A stretch of 64,000 nt of DNA from Ectopseudomonas toyotomiensis (GCF_900115695.1 NZ_FOXK01000007.1:186001-250000); one strand, 5' to 3'. Positions 24,102 to 32,510 are shown, counted from the stretch's first letter. The notes: generated by a model from the sequence alone, not told the origin. Program-made: numbers and translations.

Positions 24102-24908
24102 TCAATCGCCCCGCAATCGAGCCAGCGCTCGCTCCAGGCTGGCATGCGACAGCTCGCCCAGGTGACTGCCTACTTGCCGCCCCTCTGCATCGTAGAAAAG
24201 CGTGGTGGGTAACGCCCGCGAGCCCACCAACTGACCCAGCTGCACCTGATCGTCGAGCAGCAGATTGTCCAGACTCAGTTGCTGCGCGGCGAGGAACTCA
24301 CCCACCAGCGCAGCACTTTCCCCCTGGTTGACGAACAGGATGGTGATAGCAGCCTCACGCTGCTGCGCCTGCATCAGCACCGGCATCTCACGTCGACATG
24401 GCGGGCACCAGGTGGCCCACAGGTTGACCACCAGCGGCTGGCCGGCGTAGTCACGCAGGTTCACCGGATTGCCCTGCATATCCCGCACCTGCAGGTCAGG
24501 CAGTCGCGTACCCTGCTCCAGCGCATGCAACATCAGGTTGCCGCCCAGCCACAGCGCCAGGCCGACGCCCATCGCCACGCCCAACGGCCAGCGCAATTGT
24601 GCCTGGCGCCAGAGATACCAGGCGCCCAGCACAAGTCCCGCGAGCACACCCGGCCAGGCGATGAAGCCGCCATCACGGATATCCACCACCCGCCACGGCT
24701 CATCGCGGTAATACTCGGCATACACCAGCACGAACGCCAGCCGCGCCACCAGCAAGCCCAGCATCAGCATCCGGAACAACTGGCTTTCCGGATTGCAGCC
24801 GTGGCGACGACCGATCAACCAGCCAACCAGTGTGGCCAGCAGCAGGCTGCCGAGCAGTAGTACATGGGAAACACCAAGGGCCAAGGGCCCGACGTCCAGA
24901 GTCAGCAT
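24102..24908 (-). CDS. Membrane-tethered TlpA-like thiol-disulfide oxidoreductase with Lgt-like N-terminus
   Basis: A 268-residue protein in two parts. Residues 1-130 contain about four hydrophobic helices with a sequence resembling prolipoprotein diacylglyceryl transferase (GFIAWPGVLAGLVLGAW, GGNLM), but too short for an active Lgt. Residues ~135-268 are a periplasmic thioredoxin-fold domain: LWATWCPPCRREMP with redox Cys168 and Cys171, and the cis-Pro region SRALPTTLFYD. It probably reduces or oxidises disulfides in exported proteins. It lies 7 bp downstream of hrpB on the same strand. Confidence 0.87.
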   Translation of the reverse strand: MLTLDVGPLALGVSHVLLLGSLLLATLVGWLIGRRHGCNPESQLFRMLMLGLLVARLAFVLVYAEYYRDEPWRVVDIRDGGFIAWPGVLAGLVLGAWYLWRQAQLRWPLGVAMGVGLALWLGGNLMLHALEQGTRLPDLQVRDMQGNPVNLRDYAGQPLVVNLWATWCPPCRREMPVLMQAQQREAAITILFVNQGESAALVGEFLAAQQLSLDNLLLDDQVQLGQLVGSRALPTTLFYDAEGRQVGSHLGELSHASLERALARLRGD

Positions 24909-24915
24909 CGACTTC

Positions 24916-27450
24916 TCATTTTCTCGGTTTGGCTCGCGCCGTGGGTTCGGCGATCAGCGGGTCGTCAGGCCAGTAATGCTTGGGATAGCGGCCCTTGAGG
25001 TCCTTCTTCACCTCCAGATAGGTGTTGGCCCAGAAGCTGGCCAGGTCCTGAGTCACCTGCACCGGACGACGTGCCGGCGACAGCAAATGCAACTTGAGGC
25101 CCAGACGACCACCGGCGATGCGCGGCGTCGCGGCCAGGCCGAACAACTCCTGCAGGCGCACGGCGAGCACTGGCGGGTGCTCCGTGTAGTCGATGGCGAT
25201 GCGCGAGCCGGACGGCACGCTCAGCGCTCTCGGCGCCAGCTCGTCAAGGCGTTGCGGCAGCGGCCAGGGCAGGAGCGTCTGCAGGATCAAGGGCAGGTCG
25301 AGATTGGCGAAATGGCTGAGGCGGTTGACCTTGCCCAGGAAGGGCGTCAGCCACTGCTCGAGGCTGGCCAGCAGCGTAGCATCGGACAGATCCGGCCATT
25401 CGCTCTGTCCCTGTTGCTGCAAATCCAGCTCGCGCAGCAGCGCCACGCGTGCCTGCCACTGGCGCAGCTCCGGCGTCCAGGGCAGCAGTTCCAGGCCCTT
25501 GCGCCGTACCAGGCCGACCAGGGCGCGGCCGCGCGCCGCCTCGTCCAGCGCGGCCAGCGCCTGGCGTTCCAGCACCAGCTCACCCACCTTGCGCTGACGT
25601 TCGGCGCGCAGCACGCCTTCACGCTCGTCCCAGTCGAGCACGTCCAGCGTCGCGACCTGCTCGGCGAGTTCACGCTCGAACAGCACCGGGTCGAGATCGG
25701 CGGCGAGATAGATGCGCTCCTCGCGCTGGCCCTGGCGGCTGCCCAGATCGGCCACCACCAGCCATTCGTGCTTCATCAGGGCATCGGTTTCACCGAACTG
25801 CGCCGCGCGACCATTGGCCAGGCGATAGTCAGCGCCACCGGCGCGGCGCTGCTGGGCGATACGGTCGGGGTAAGCGAAGGCCAGCAGGCAGCCGAGCCAG
25901 CGCGAGTGTCCAGGGTCACTCACTGCCTGGCTGACGGCCCGGCCATTGATCAGCCCCTGGAACTGCTTCGCCAGTTGCCGCGCCCGCTGCACGCCCCCTT
26001 GGGCCGAGCGCATGGCGCGGCTTTCGCCGCTGAGCAGGGCCAGACGACTGTGCAAGTCGGCGCCACCTCCGCGCAGGATATCGCGCTCGGACAACAGCGC
26101 CGCCAGATCGCAGGCCAGCCCACCAAGCCCCAGCGCCTGGCCACGTAGCAGCAGATGGGCAATACGTGGATGGCTCGGCAGCTCGGCCATGGCCTGACCG
26201 TGGGCATTGAGTGCACCACGTTCATCGAGGGCGCCCAGGCGACCAAGCAGATCCAGCGCCTGGGCGTAGGCGGCCGGCGGTGGCACGTCGAGCCAGTTCA
26301 GCTCCTGCGGTGTCACGCCCCAGCGCAGCAGTTGCAGGGCTAGTCCGGCCAGGTCCGCCTGGAGGATCTCCGCACTGGAATAGGCGCTGAGCTGTTCGTG
26401 CTGCGCCTGCGACCACAGCCGATAGCACACGCCCGGCTGCAGGCGCCCGGCACGGCCGGCGCGCTGTGTCGCGGAGGCACGGGAGATGCGCTGGGTGTCG
26501 AGGCGGGTCATGCCGCTGGCCGGGTCGAAGCGCGGCACCCGCGCCAGGCCGGTATCGATGACCACACGCACGCCGTCGATGGTCAGGCTGGTCTCGGCGA
26601 TGTTGGTGGCCAACACCACCTTGCGCTTGCCGGCCGGGGCCGGCTCGATGGCAGCACGCTGGGCGGACAGATCCAGCTCGCCATGCAGCGGACAGAGCAG
26701 GATGTCGTCGTGCCCGCTCAGCGCCTCGCCCAGTTGCTCGGCCACGCGGCGAATCTCGGCCTGCCCCGGCAGGAACACCAGCAGGCTGCCCGGCTCGTCG
26801 GCCAGCGCCTGCTGTACCGTCTGCACTACCCGCGGCTCGATCCACTCACCGGGCGCCAGCGGCGCGCTCCAGCGGATATCCACCGGGAACATGCGCCCTT
26901 CGCTGCGCAGCACCGGCGCATCGCCAAGCAATGCCGACAGGCGCTCGCCTTCGAGAGTGGCGGACATCAACAGCACCTTGAGCGGCACCTCGCCGCTGCC
27001 TTCGCCGCGGAACATGGTGCGGCCGTTGAGCGTCAGCGCCAGGGCCAGGTCAGCATCGAGGCTGCGTTCGTGAAATTCGTCGAAGATCACCAGACCGACG
27101 CCATCCAGCGCCGGATCGTCCTGCAGGCGGCGGGCAAGAATGCCTTCGGTGACCACCTCGATGCGCGTGTTCGGCCCCACCTTGCTGTCCAGGCGAATGC
27201 GGTAGCCGACCGTCTCGCCGACCCGTTCGCCCAGCTCGCTGGCCAGGCGCTCGGCGGCAGCACGTGCTGCCAGGCGACGCGGCTCGAGCATGAGGATGGT
27301 TTGCCCAGCCAGCCAGGGCGCATCGAGCAATGCCAGCGGTACGCGGGTGGTCTTGCCGGCACCGGGCGGCGCCTCCAGCACCACTTCGTGGCGGGCGCTC
27401 AGCGCATTGCGCAAATCAGGCAGCAGCGAATCGATCGGCAGGGTATTCAT
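24916..27450 (-). CDS. hrpB: ATP-dependent helicase HrpB
   Basis: An 844-residue DEAH/RHA-type RNA helicase. Motif I is APPGAGKTTR near residue 30, DEAH-box variant DEFHER in LVIFDEFHERSLDADL, motif III LLMSATLEG, then ATNIAETSLTIDGV and QRAGRAGR; the C-terminal third is the HrpB-specific region. The family is widespread in proteobacteria, with no settled substrate. Start 27450 is chosen because a GGAG lies 7-8 bp upstream; a Met at 27453 directly precedes it and is equally possible. The TlpA-like gene follows after 7 bp. It is divergent from the lipoprotein gene. Confidence 0.93.
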   Translation of the reverse strand: MNTLPIDSLLPDLRNALSARHEVVLEAPPGAGKTTRVPLALLDAPWLAGQTILMLEPRRLAARAAAERLASELGERVGETVGYRIRLDSKVGPNTRIEVVTEGILARRLQDDPALDGVGLVIFDEFHERSLDADLALALTLNGRTMFRGEGSGEVPLKVLLMSATLEGERLSALLGDAPVLRSEGRMFPVDIRWSAPLAPGEWIEPRVVQTVQQALADEPGSLLVFLPGQAEIRRVAEQLGEALSGHDDILLCPLHGELDLSAQRAAIEPAPAGKRKVVLATNIAETSLTIDGVRVVIDTGLARVPRFDPASGMTRLDTQRISRASATQRAGRAGRLQPGVCYRLWSQAQHEQLSAYSSAEILQADLAGLALQLLRWGVTPQELNWLDVPPPAAYAQALDLLGRLGALDERGALNAHGQAMAELPSHPRIAHLLLRGQALGLGGLACDLAALLSERDILRGGGADLHSRLALLSGESRAMRSAQGGVQRARQLAKQFQGLINGRAVSQAVSDPGHSRWLGCLLAFAYPDRIAQQRRAGGADYRLANGRAAQFGETDALMKHEWLVVADLGSRQGQREERIYLAADLDPVLFERELAEQVATLDVLDWDEREGVLRAERQRKVGELVLERQALAALDEAARGRALVGLVRRKGLELLPWTPELRQWQARVALLRELDLQQQGQSEWPDLSDATLLASLEQWLTPFLGKVNRLSHFANLDLPLILQTLLPWPLPQRLDELAPRALSVPSGSRIAIDYTEHPPVLAVRLQELFGLAATPRIAGGRLGLKLHLLSPARRPVQVTQDLASFWANTYLEVKKDLKGRYPKHYWPDDPLIAEPTARAKPRK

Positions 27451-27578
27451 CATTTCTCCACAGCAGACCGGCAATTATAACGGCGAACCGCCTGCCAACT
27501 TGCTGGTCTGAAACAGCGCGCTGCAGTTTTGCAATCATCGCCTTGCTATAGTTGCGCCACTTTTTTCTGGAGGTGCTC

Positions 27579-27998
27579 ATGCGCACGAAATCCCGCTTCA
27601 TCGCCGGCATTGTCGCCGCGACCCTGCTCGCCCAACTGACTGCTTGCGGCTCGATCTTCTACCCGGATCGCCGCGGCCAGATCGAAGGCCGGATCGACCC
27701 GGTGATCGCCGGGGCCAACGCCATCGGCATCCTGTTCTACGTGATTCCTGGCCTGATCGCCTTTGCCGTGGACTTCGCCACCGGCGCCATCTACCTGCCC
27801 GAAGGCCAGACCGCCCAGGTCGACCCGCAGCAGCTCAAGCAACTGATTGGCGAAGACGGCAAGGTCGACCAGTACGCGCTCAAGACCCTGATCGAAACCA
27901 GCACCGGCCACCAGCTGCCGCTGGACGACCCACGCCTGATCCAGCACAGCGGCAGCGCCGAACAACTGGCAGCCTACGGCCTGCATCCGGCTGCCTGA
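27579..27998 (+). CDS. Small lipoprotein of unknown function
   Basis: A 139-residue protein with a lipoprotein signal: RFIAGIVAATLLAQLTAC, lipobox LTAC with the modified Cys at about residue 23. The mature part has a hydrophobic stretch (AIGILFYVIPGLIAFAVDFATGAIY, in two pieces) and a C-terminal polar half ending AAYGLHPAA. Homologues are common next to hrpB in pseudomonads, sometimes misnamed as polyribonucleotide nucleotidyltransferase; function is unknown. Ribosome-binding site GGAGG lies 7 bp upstream of ATG 27579. A -10-like TATAGT sits at 27547-27552. Confidence 0.86.
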   Translation: MRTKSRFIAGIVAATLLAQLTACGSIFYPDRRGQIEGRIDPVIAGANAIGILFYVIPGLIAFAVDFATGAIYLPEGQTAQVDPQQLKQLIGEDGKVDQYALKTLIETSTGHQLPLDDPRLIQHSGSAEQLAAYGLHPAA

Positions 27999-28002
27999 GT
28001 TC

Positions 28003-28884
28003 ATGCATGACCCACAGCACGCCAGGCTGATGCGCCTGGCCACCCGGGCAGCGCTGACGGTGGCGCTGACCCTGGTGCTGGCCAAGGCGATTGCCTGGTG
28101 GCTGAGCGGTTCGGTCAGCCTGCTGGCCGGCCTCACCGATTCGCTGCTCGATAGCGCCGCCTCGCTCATCAACCTGGTTGCCGTGCACTTCGCCCTGCGC
28201 CCTGCCGACGAGGATCACCGCTACGGCCACGGCAAGGCCGAGGCGTTGGCCGGACTGGGCCAGGCGCTATTCATCGGTGTCAGTGCCGTGCTCATTGGCC
28301 TGCAGGGCGTCGAGCGCCTGCAAGTGCCACAGCCGCTGGAGGCCGAAGGTATCGGCATCGCCGTCATGCTGCTGTCGCTGGCCTTGACCGTCGCCCTGCT
28401 GAGCTTTCAACGCAGGGTGGTACGCGAGACCGGCTCCACCGCGATTCACGCCGACTCGTTGCACTACCGCTCCGACATCCTGCTCAACAGCAGCATCCTC
28501 CTCGCCCTGCTACTGACCCGTTTCGGCTGGCAGCAGATGGATGCGATCTTCGCCATCGGTATCGCCTTCTACATCTTCTGGAGCGCCATCAGCATCGTGC
28601 GCGGCGCAATCGGCGTGCTGATGGACGAGGAGCTACCCAGCGAAACCACTCAGCATATGTACCAGCTGGCCACCTCGGTGCCGGGCGTGCTCGGCGCGCA
28701 CGATCTGCGTACACGCATTTCCGGTACGCGCTGGTTCGTACAGTTGCACCTGGAGCTGCCGGGCGAGATGAGCCTGTCCGACGCGCATGCGCACTGCGAG
28801 GCCGTGGAAAAGGCGATCCAGGAGCGCTATCCACGCGCCGAAGTGCTGGTACACGCCGATCCGCCGGAAGTGGTCCGGCACTGA
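28003..28884 (+). CDS. fieF: Cation diffusion facilitator, FieF-type metal exporter
   Basis: A 293-residue inner-membrane proton-coupled exporter of divalent metals (iron or zinc in relatives). Six transmembrane helices are visible; the metal site uses Asp46 and Asp50 in GLTDSLLDS (helix 2) and His/Asp in HADSLHYRSD (helix 5). The C-terminal domain from about residue 215 is the ferredoxin-like cytoplasmic dimerisation domain with conserved His residues (VQLHLELPG, DAHAHCEA, VLVHADP). It starts 5 bp after the lipoprotein stop, thus co-transcribed. In P. aeruginosa the equivalent is, from memory, PA3963 (AitP, iron efflux). Confidence 0.92.
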   Translation: MHDPQHARLMRLATRAALTVALTLVLAKAIAWWLSGSVSLLAGLTDSLLDSAASLINLVAVHFALRPADEDHRYGHGKAEALAGLGQALFIGVSAVLIGLQGVERLQVPQPLEAEGIGIAVMLLSLALTVALLSFQRRVVRETGSTAIHADSLHYRSDILLNSSILLALLLTRFGWQQMDAIFAIGIAFYIFWSAISIVRGAIGVLMDEELPSETTQHMYQLATSVPGVLGAHDLRTRISGTRWFVQLHLELPGEMSLSDAHAHCEAVEKAIQERYPRAEVLVHADPPEVVRH

Positions 28885-28945
28885 ATACACCCCCCGCCTC
28901 TCGAAAATCGCCAAGACCCACGAGCCTTCTGCAGAAATCCCAGAC

Positions 28946-28970
28946 AATAAAAAAGGGGCCTTGCGGCCCC
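28946..28970 (-). terminator. Intrinsic terminator reading on the minus strand
   Basis: On the minus strand GGGGCC-GCAA-GGCCCC makes a 6-bp GC stem with a GNRA tetraloop, followed by TTTTTTATT. The plus side has no T-tract after the stem, so this terminator serves minus-strand transcription, although no minus-strand protein gene precedes it. It marks the 3' end of the candidate RNA at 28949-29140. Confidence 0.85.
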
Positions 28971-29140
28971 CTCGGGAAATCTGTCCGGTGCTGGCGATGC
29001 TGTCGCCGCTTTCTTCGCCCGCCTGGTTGGGCAGTGCGGACCCGGGTGCCGGTGCGATCCGGTAGGACCGTCGGCGCCGGCTCACCTGGTTGGGCGAGGC
29101 CGGTAGGACTTGTCGTCCGGGCCGTGAAACTGAGAGAAAG
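28949..29140 (-). ncRNA. Candidate structured non-coding RNA, no recognised family
   Basis: Between fieF and the Lrp gene, a gap of 372 bp, a minus-strand transcript of roughly 190 nt can be inferred. Its 3' end is set by an intrinsic terminator. Inside, two related blocks occur in tandem: GTCCTACCGG followed by GCCCAACCAGG, at 29109-29085 with a 4-nt spacer and at 29068-29022 with a 26-nt spacer. The blocks are GC-rich and can pair with nearby sequence. No start signal is clear. Translating the strand gives an arginine-rich frame reading past the terminator, which is not convincing as a gene. I do not recognise it as RsmY, RsmZ, CrcZ, PrrF or RNase P RNA. Confidence 0.55.
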
Positions 29141-29161
29141 CTTACGCCTGCCGCGCCGAAA

Positions 29162-29204
29162 TAAGATTGCTAAGATTGCTTACAAACTTACCAATTGCGC
29201 AATT
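29162..29204. promoter_or_regulatory. Probable Lrp control region
   Basis: TAAGATTGC is repeated directly at 29162-29170 and 29171-29179, and AATTGCGCAATT at 29193-29204 is a perfect 12-bp palindrome. The region is much more AT-rich than its surroundings and lies 50-95 bp upstream of the Lrp start. Autoregulation by the adjacent Lrp-type protein is the natural reading. Confidence 0.55.
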
Positions 29205-29256
29205 AACAACTAAAGGAGCACTATCTAGCGCAATCCAATAATGAGCCAGTTAAAAA

Positions 29257-29736
29257 ATGGACAAACTCGACCGTTACGACCTGAACATTCTCGCCGAATT
29301 GCAGCGCAACGCTGCCCTGTCCAACCAGGAACTGGCCGAACGTATCGGCCTGTCGCCCTCGCCCTGCTCGCGTCGGGTCAAACAGCTGGAAGACGATGGC
29401 TACATCACCGGCCAGGTCGCCCTGCTCGACCGCAAGAAGCTTGGCCTCAGCCTGACCGCCTACGTGCTGATCGGCATGGACCGGCACACCCCCGAGCGCT
29501 TCGAGCACTTTCAGGACGAAATCCGCAAATGCCCCGAGGTGCTGGAATGCTGCCTGGTGACCGGGATGGACGCCGACTACCAGCTCAAGGTAGTGGTGCC
29601 GGACATGGACCATTACCAGAAGCTGCTGCTCGGCACCCTGACTCGCATCGATGGTGTTTCCAGCGTGCGCTCGAGCTTCGTACTGCAGCAGATTCTCTCC
29701 AGCACGCAGTTGCCGTTGCAGCACCTGCGCGACTGA
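29257..29736 (+). CDS. Lrp/AsnC-family transcriptional regulator
   Basis: A 159-residue regulator. The opening MDKLDRYDLNILAELQRN and the helix-turn-helix SNQELAERIGLSPSPCSRRV (about residues 22-41) are the AsnC-type DNA-binding domain; residues ~65-150 are the RAM effector-binding domain with ECCLVTGMDADYQLKVVV. Such proteins form octamers and usually sense an amino acid. The gene lies downstream of an AT-rich palindromic control region and next to a possible minus-strand RNA. The ATG lies in AAAAAATGG with no strong ribosome-binding site, though the N-terminus matches the family exactly. In P. aeruginosa the likely equivalent is PA3965 (recalled). Confidence 0.93.
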   Translation: MDKLDRYDLNILAELQRNAALSNQELAERIGLSPSPCSRRVKQLEDDGYITGQVALLDRKKLGLSLTAYVLIGMDRHTPERFEHFQDEIRKCPEVLECCLVTGMDADYQLKVVVPDMDHYQKLLLGTLTRIDGVSSVRSSFVLQQILSSTQLPLQHLRD

Positions 29737-29774
29737 AAGTCGCAGGGTGAAGCGGATCATGCCGCGCTCTGGGT

Positions 29775-29799
29775 CAGGGCGCGTATAATTCCCGCCCTG
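29775..29799 (+). promoter_or_regulatory. -10 box enclosed in an inverted repeat
   Basis: TATAAT at 29784-29789 is a perfect -10 sequence, and the arms CAGGGCG (29775-29781) and CGCCCTG (29793-29799) flank it as a perfect inverted repeat. The small DUF2788 gene starts 38 bp after the box. Binding of a repressor to the repeat would cover the promoter. Confidence 0.6.
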
Positions 29800-29826
29800 C
29801 GTTTTCCGTCCGAATCATGAGGCACC

Positions 29827-30045
29827 ATGGAAACCGAACAATTTGAAGCCCTGATGATGTACGTCCTGGTGGGCGGCCTGATGCTGTTCATGTTCTTCAT
29901 CATCTGGGACCTCGCGAAGAAGTCCAAGGCCGGCCGCCTCGGCACCGCCATCCTGTTCCTCGGCCTGGGCCTGTGCCTGTTCGCCTTCCTCGCCAAGCCG
30001 ATCATCACCTACATCATCGAGACCGCGCGCGGCATTCACGGCTAA
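29827..30045 (+). CDS. DUF2788 small membrane protein
   Basis: A 72-residue protein with two hydrophobic helices (about residues 12-30 and 40-64), beginning METEQFEALMMYVLVGGLM and ending IETARGIHG. It matches the DUF2788 family found in pseudomonads; no role is established. It is preceded by a clear -10 box at 29784 and a GAGG ribosome-binding site 5 bp before the ATG, so it looks like a single-gene unit followed 81 bp later by the globin gene. Confidence 0.88.
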   Translation: METEQFEALMMYVLVGGLMLFMFFIIWDLAKKSKAGRLGTAILFLGLGLCLFAFLAKPIITYIIETARGIHG

Positions 30046-30126
30046 GCCACTCGGCCAGCGCACGACGTCTGATTGAAACCAGTCCATCGTCTCGATGCGA
30101 CCTGCCGCCTATTCAAGGAGTTACAC

Positions 30127-30519
30127 ATGAGCGCCGCCAATCTGGTGATGCAGAGCTATGGACGCTGCTGCGCCAGCCTGGATTTCTTCGACAGTTTCTA
30201 CCGCCACTTCCTCGCCAGCTCGCCGCTGATTCGCGAGAAGTTCGTCGACACCGACATGAGCGCGCAAAAGCAATTGCTGCGCCAGGGCATTCTCAATCTG
30301 GTGATGCACGCGCGCGGCATGCCCGACACCAAACTGCGCGCCCTCGGCGAATCGCACTCGCGCCAGCATCTGGACATTCGCCCCGAACTCTACGACCTGT
30401 GGCTCGACGCGCTGCTGGCGGCCATCAGCGAACACGACAAGGAGTGCGACGCAGAGGTACGCCAGGCCTGGCGTGAAGTGCTGAACAAAGGTATCGCCGT
30501 GATCAAGGCCGGTTATTGA
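30127..30519 (+). CDS. Single-domain globin
   Basis: A 130-residue globin-like protein. The helices are recognisable: YGRCCASLDFFDSFYRHFLASS (A-B helices), MSAQKQLLRQGILNLVMHAR (E helix) and LGESHSRQHLDIRPELYDLWLDALL, where one of the two His residues is the likely proximal haem ligand. Bacterial single-domain globins bind oxygen or nitric oxide, or act in sensing. The length, without extra domains, excludes a flavohaemoglobin. AAGGAG upstream of ATG 30127 fixes the start. It may be co-transcribed with the DUF2788 gene. Confidence 0.84.
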   Translation: MSAANLVMQSYGRCCASLDFFDSFYRHFLASSPLIREKFVDTDMSAQKQLLRQGILNLVMHARGMPDTKLRALGESHSRQHLDIRPELYDLWLDALLAAISEHDKECDAEVRQAWREVLNKGIAVIKAGY

Positions 30520-30623
30520 TTCAGGTCATGTCGCCATGGGCTCCGGCCCTGCGACAAATCGACCGGCACTCACCCAGCAGACCACCGGGTGCTGCGCATG
30601 GTCTCTGGATACACTGAAACAGT

Positions 30624-30650
30624 CGTCATTCCCGCGAAGGCGGGAACCCA
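30624..30650. repeat. REP-like element with CCCGCGAAGGCGGG hairpin
   Basis: TCATTCCCGCGAAGGCGGGA forms a hairpin with CCCGC/GCGGG arms. This is a widespread short palindromic repeat in proteobacteria. It lies in the gap between the convergent globin and rluE genes. Confidence 0.75.
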
Positions 30651-30675
30651 GAAGCTGCGAAGAAACTGGGCTCCC

Positions 30676-31296
30676 CTACGGCAGTTGCGCCGGGATCTCG
30701 CGCCACTGACCAGGCTGCAGGCCATCAAGTCTCCAGGGACCGATGGCCACGCGCACCAGGCGCAGGGTCGGCAGGCCAACCGCAGCGGTCATGCGCCGCA
30801 CCTGGCGATTGCGCCCTTCGCGGATCACCAGTTCCAGCCATGCTGTCGGCACGCTCTTGCGAAAGCGTACCGGCGGGTTGCGCTCCCACAGCTCGGGCTC
30901 GTCCAGGCGCCGCGCCTCGGCTGGCAGGGTCGGGCCGTCATTGAGCGTCACGCCATCGCGCAACTGCTGCAGTTGCACATCGCTCGGCTCCCCTTCCACC
31001 TGCACCCAATACGTCTTCGGCAGCTTGTGCTTGGGGTCGGCGATACGCGCCTGCAGATGGCCATCGTTGGTCAACAAGAGCAGGCCTTCGCTATCGCGAT
31101 CCAGGCGACCCGCCGGGTACACACCGGGCACATCGACGAACTCCTTGAGCGTGACGCGGCCCTGCTCATCGTTGAACTGGGTGAGCACGTCGAACGGCTT
31201 GTTCAATACCAAAAGGCGCGGTTGCGCAGGCGGCGCCTTGGCCACTCGGCGTGGGGCTGCAGGGCGGCGATTGGCGGGAGTACGAGGGCGTGACAT
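30676..31296 (-). CDS. rluE: 23S rRNA pseudouridine synthase RluE
   Basis: A 206-residue RsuA/RluE-type pseudouridine synthase that modifies U2457 of 23S rRNA. The catalytic motif is [17 protein letters not shown] with nucleophile Asp66; other family blocks are [12 protein letters not shown] and [21 protein letters not shown]. The first 25 residues are basic and Pro-rich. The start at 31296 is used because upstream codons have no similarity. It is convergent with the globin gene and divergent from the alcohol dehydrogenase. It appears to match PA3968 in P. aeruginosa, from memory. Confidence 0.92.
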   Translation of the reverse strand: MSRPRTPANRRPAAPRRVAKAPPAQPRLLVLNKPFDVLTQFNDEQGRVTLKEFVDVPGVYPAGRLDRDSEGLLLLTNDGHLQARIADPKHKLPKTYWVQVEGEPSDVQLQQLRDGVTLNDGPTLPAEARRLDEPELWERNPPVRFRKSVPTAWLELVIREGRNRQVRRMTAAVGLPTLRLVRVAIGPWRLDGLQPGQWREIPAQLP

Positions 31297-31419
31297 GCAA
31301 CTGGCTTCGGTGGCACTGGGGCGCGCAGTGTAACCCACGATAAGCGGCGCTGATGGTACTTCCACGTCCTGCCGGAGCGACTAAGCTGCGGATTCAACCC
31401 CTGCGATCAGGAGCCACCG

Positions 31420-32451
31420 ATGAGCAACAACGCCGAACTCGCCACCTTCACTGGCTGGGCCGCCACGACGGCCAAGGCACCATTGGAGCGCCTGAGCTAC
31501 GACCCCGGCCCGCTCGGCGCCGAAGAGGTGGAAGTGGCGGTGGAATACTGCGGCATCTGCCATTCCGACCAGTCGATGATCGACAACGAATGGGGCAATG
31601 CGCGCTACCCCTTCATCCCCGGCCATGAGGTGGTCGGCACCATCGTCCGTCTTGGCGAGCAGGCGCGCGGCCTCAAGCTGGGTCAACGGGTCGGCATCGG
31701 CTGGTACAAGGGCAGCTGCATGCACTGCGGTTCGTGCATGGAAGGCTCACACCAGCTGTGCCGCTCGGTGAAGCCGACCATCGTTGGCAGCCACGGTGGT
31801 TTCGCCGACCGCCTGCGTTCGCACTGGGCCTGGGCTGTGCCACTGCCCGATGGCCTCGACCCGGCGCTGGTCGGCCCGCTGTTCTGCGCCGGTTCGACGG
31901 TATTCAGCCCGCTGCTGGAATTCGACATCAAGCCTACGGATCGCGTCGGCGTGGTTGGCATCGGCGGCCTCGGCCACCTGGCGCTGCGCTTTCTCAATGC
32001 CTGGGGCTGTGATGTGACCGCCTTCACCTCGTCACTGAACAAGCAGGACGAAGCCAAACGCCTGGGCGCGCACAAGGTGGTGGCTTCCACCGACAGCGCG
32101 GCGATGAAGGCGATTGCCGGCAGCCTGGATTTCCTTCTGGTCACTGCCAGCGCCGATCTGGACTGGCAGGCGCTGATCGGCACCCTGCGCGGCAAGGGCC
32201 GCCTGCACTTCGTCGGCATCGTGCCCAGCGCCATCCCGGTGCACGTGTTCAACCTGATCCCGCAGCAGAAGAGCCTGTCCGGCTCACCGGTGGGCTCGCC
32301 CTCAAGCATGGCGACCATGCTCGAGTTCTGCGCGCGTCACCAGATTCTGCCGCAGGTCGAGCACTTCCCCATGAGCCAGGTGAACGCGGCCATCGACCAC
32401 CTGCGCAGCGGCAAGGCGCGCTATCGCGTGGTGCTCGACGCCAGCAAATGA
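31420..32451 (+). CDS. Zinc-dependent NADP alcohol/aldehyde dehydrogenase (CAD/YahK type)
   Basis: A 343-residue medium-chain dehydrogenase. Catalytic zinc ligands are Cys47 in YCGICHSD and His69 in PGHEVVG; the structural zinc site has four Cys (100, 103, 106, 114) in CMHCGSCMEGSHQLC. The nucleotide-binding motif GVVGIGGLGHLALRF follows near residue 180. It belongs to the cinnamyl-alcohol/YahK-like aldehyde reductase group, acting on broad aldehydes. A GGAG ribosome-binding site lies 8 bp before the ATG. It is a single gene divergent from rluE and followed 59 bp later by a GNAT gene. Confidence 0.93.
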   Translation: MSNNAELATFTGWAATTAKAPLERLSYDPGPLGAEEVEVAVEYCGICHSDQSMIDNEWGNARYPFIPGHEVVGTIVRLGEQARGLKLGQRVGIGWYKGSCMHCGSCMEGSHQLCRSVKPTIVGSHGGFADRLRSHWAWAVPLPDGLDPALVGPLFCAGSTVFSPLLEFDIKPTDRVGVVGIGGLGHLALRFLNAWGCDVTAFTSSLNKQDEAKRLGAHKVVASTDSAAMKAIAGSLDFLLVTASADLDWQALIGTLRGKGRLHFVGIVPSAIPVHVFNLIPQQKSLSGSPVGSPSSMATMLEFCARHQILPQVEHFPMSQVNAAIDHLRSGKARYRVVLDASK

Positions 32452-32510
32452 CAGCACGGGCGCAGAGCTGGCATGCTCTGCGCCCCGTTTCATCCAAGAT
32501 GCCTGCCGTT

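Noticed and set aside
28633..29085. 150-codon minus-strand frame in the fieF-lrp gap, starting MSRRRRSYRI
   Set aside because: It reads straight through a strong terminator into the antisense of fieF; a structured RNA explains the region better, though a short leader peptide before the terminator is not excluded.
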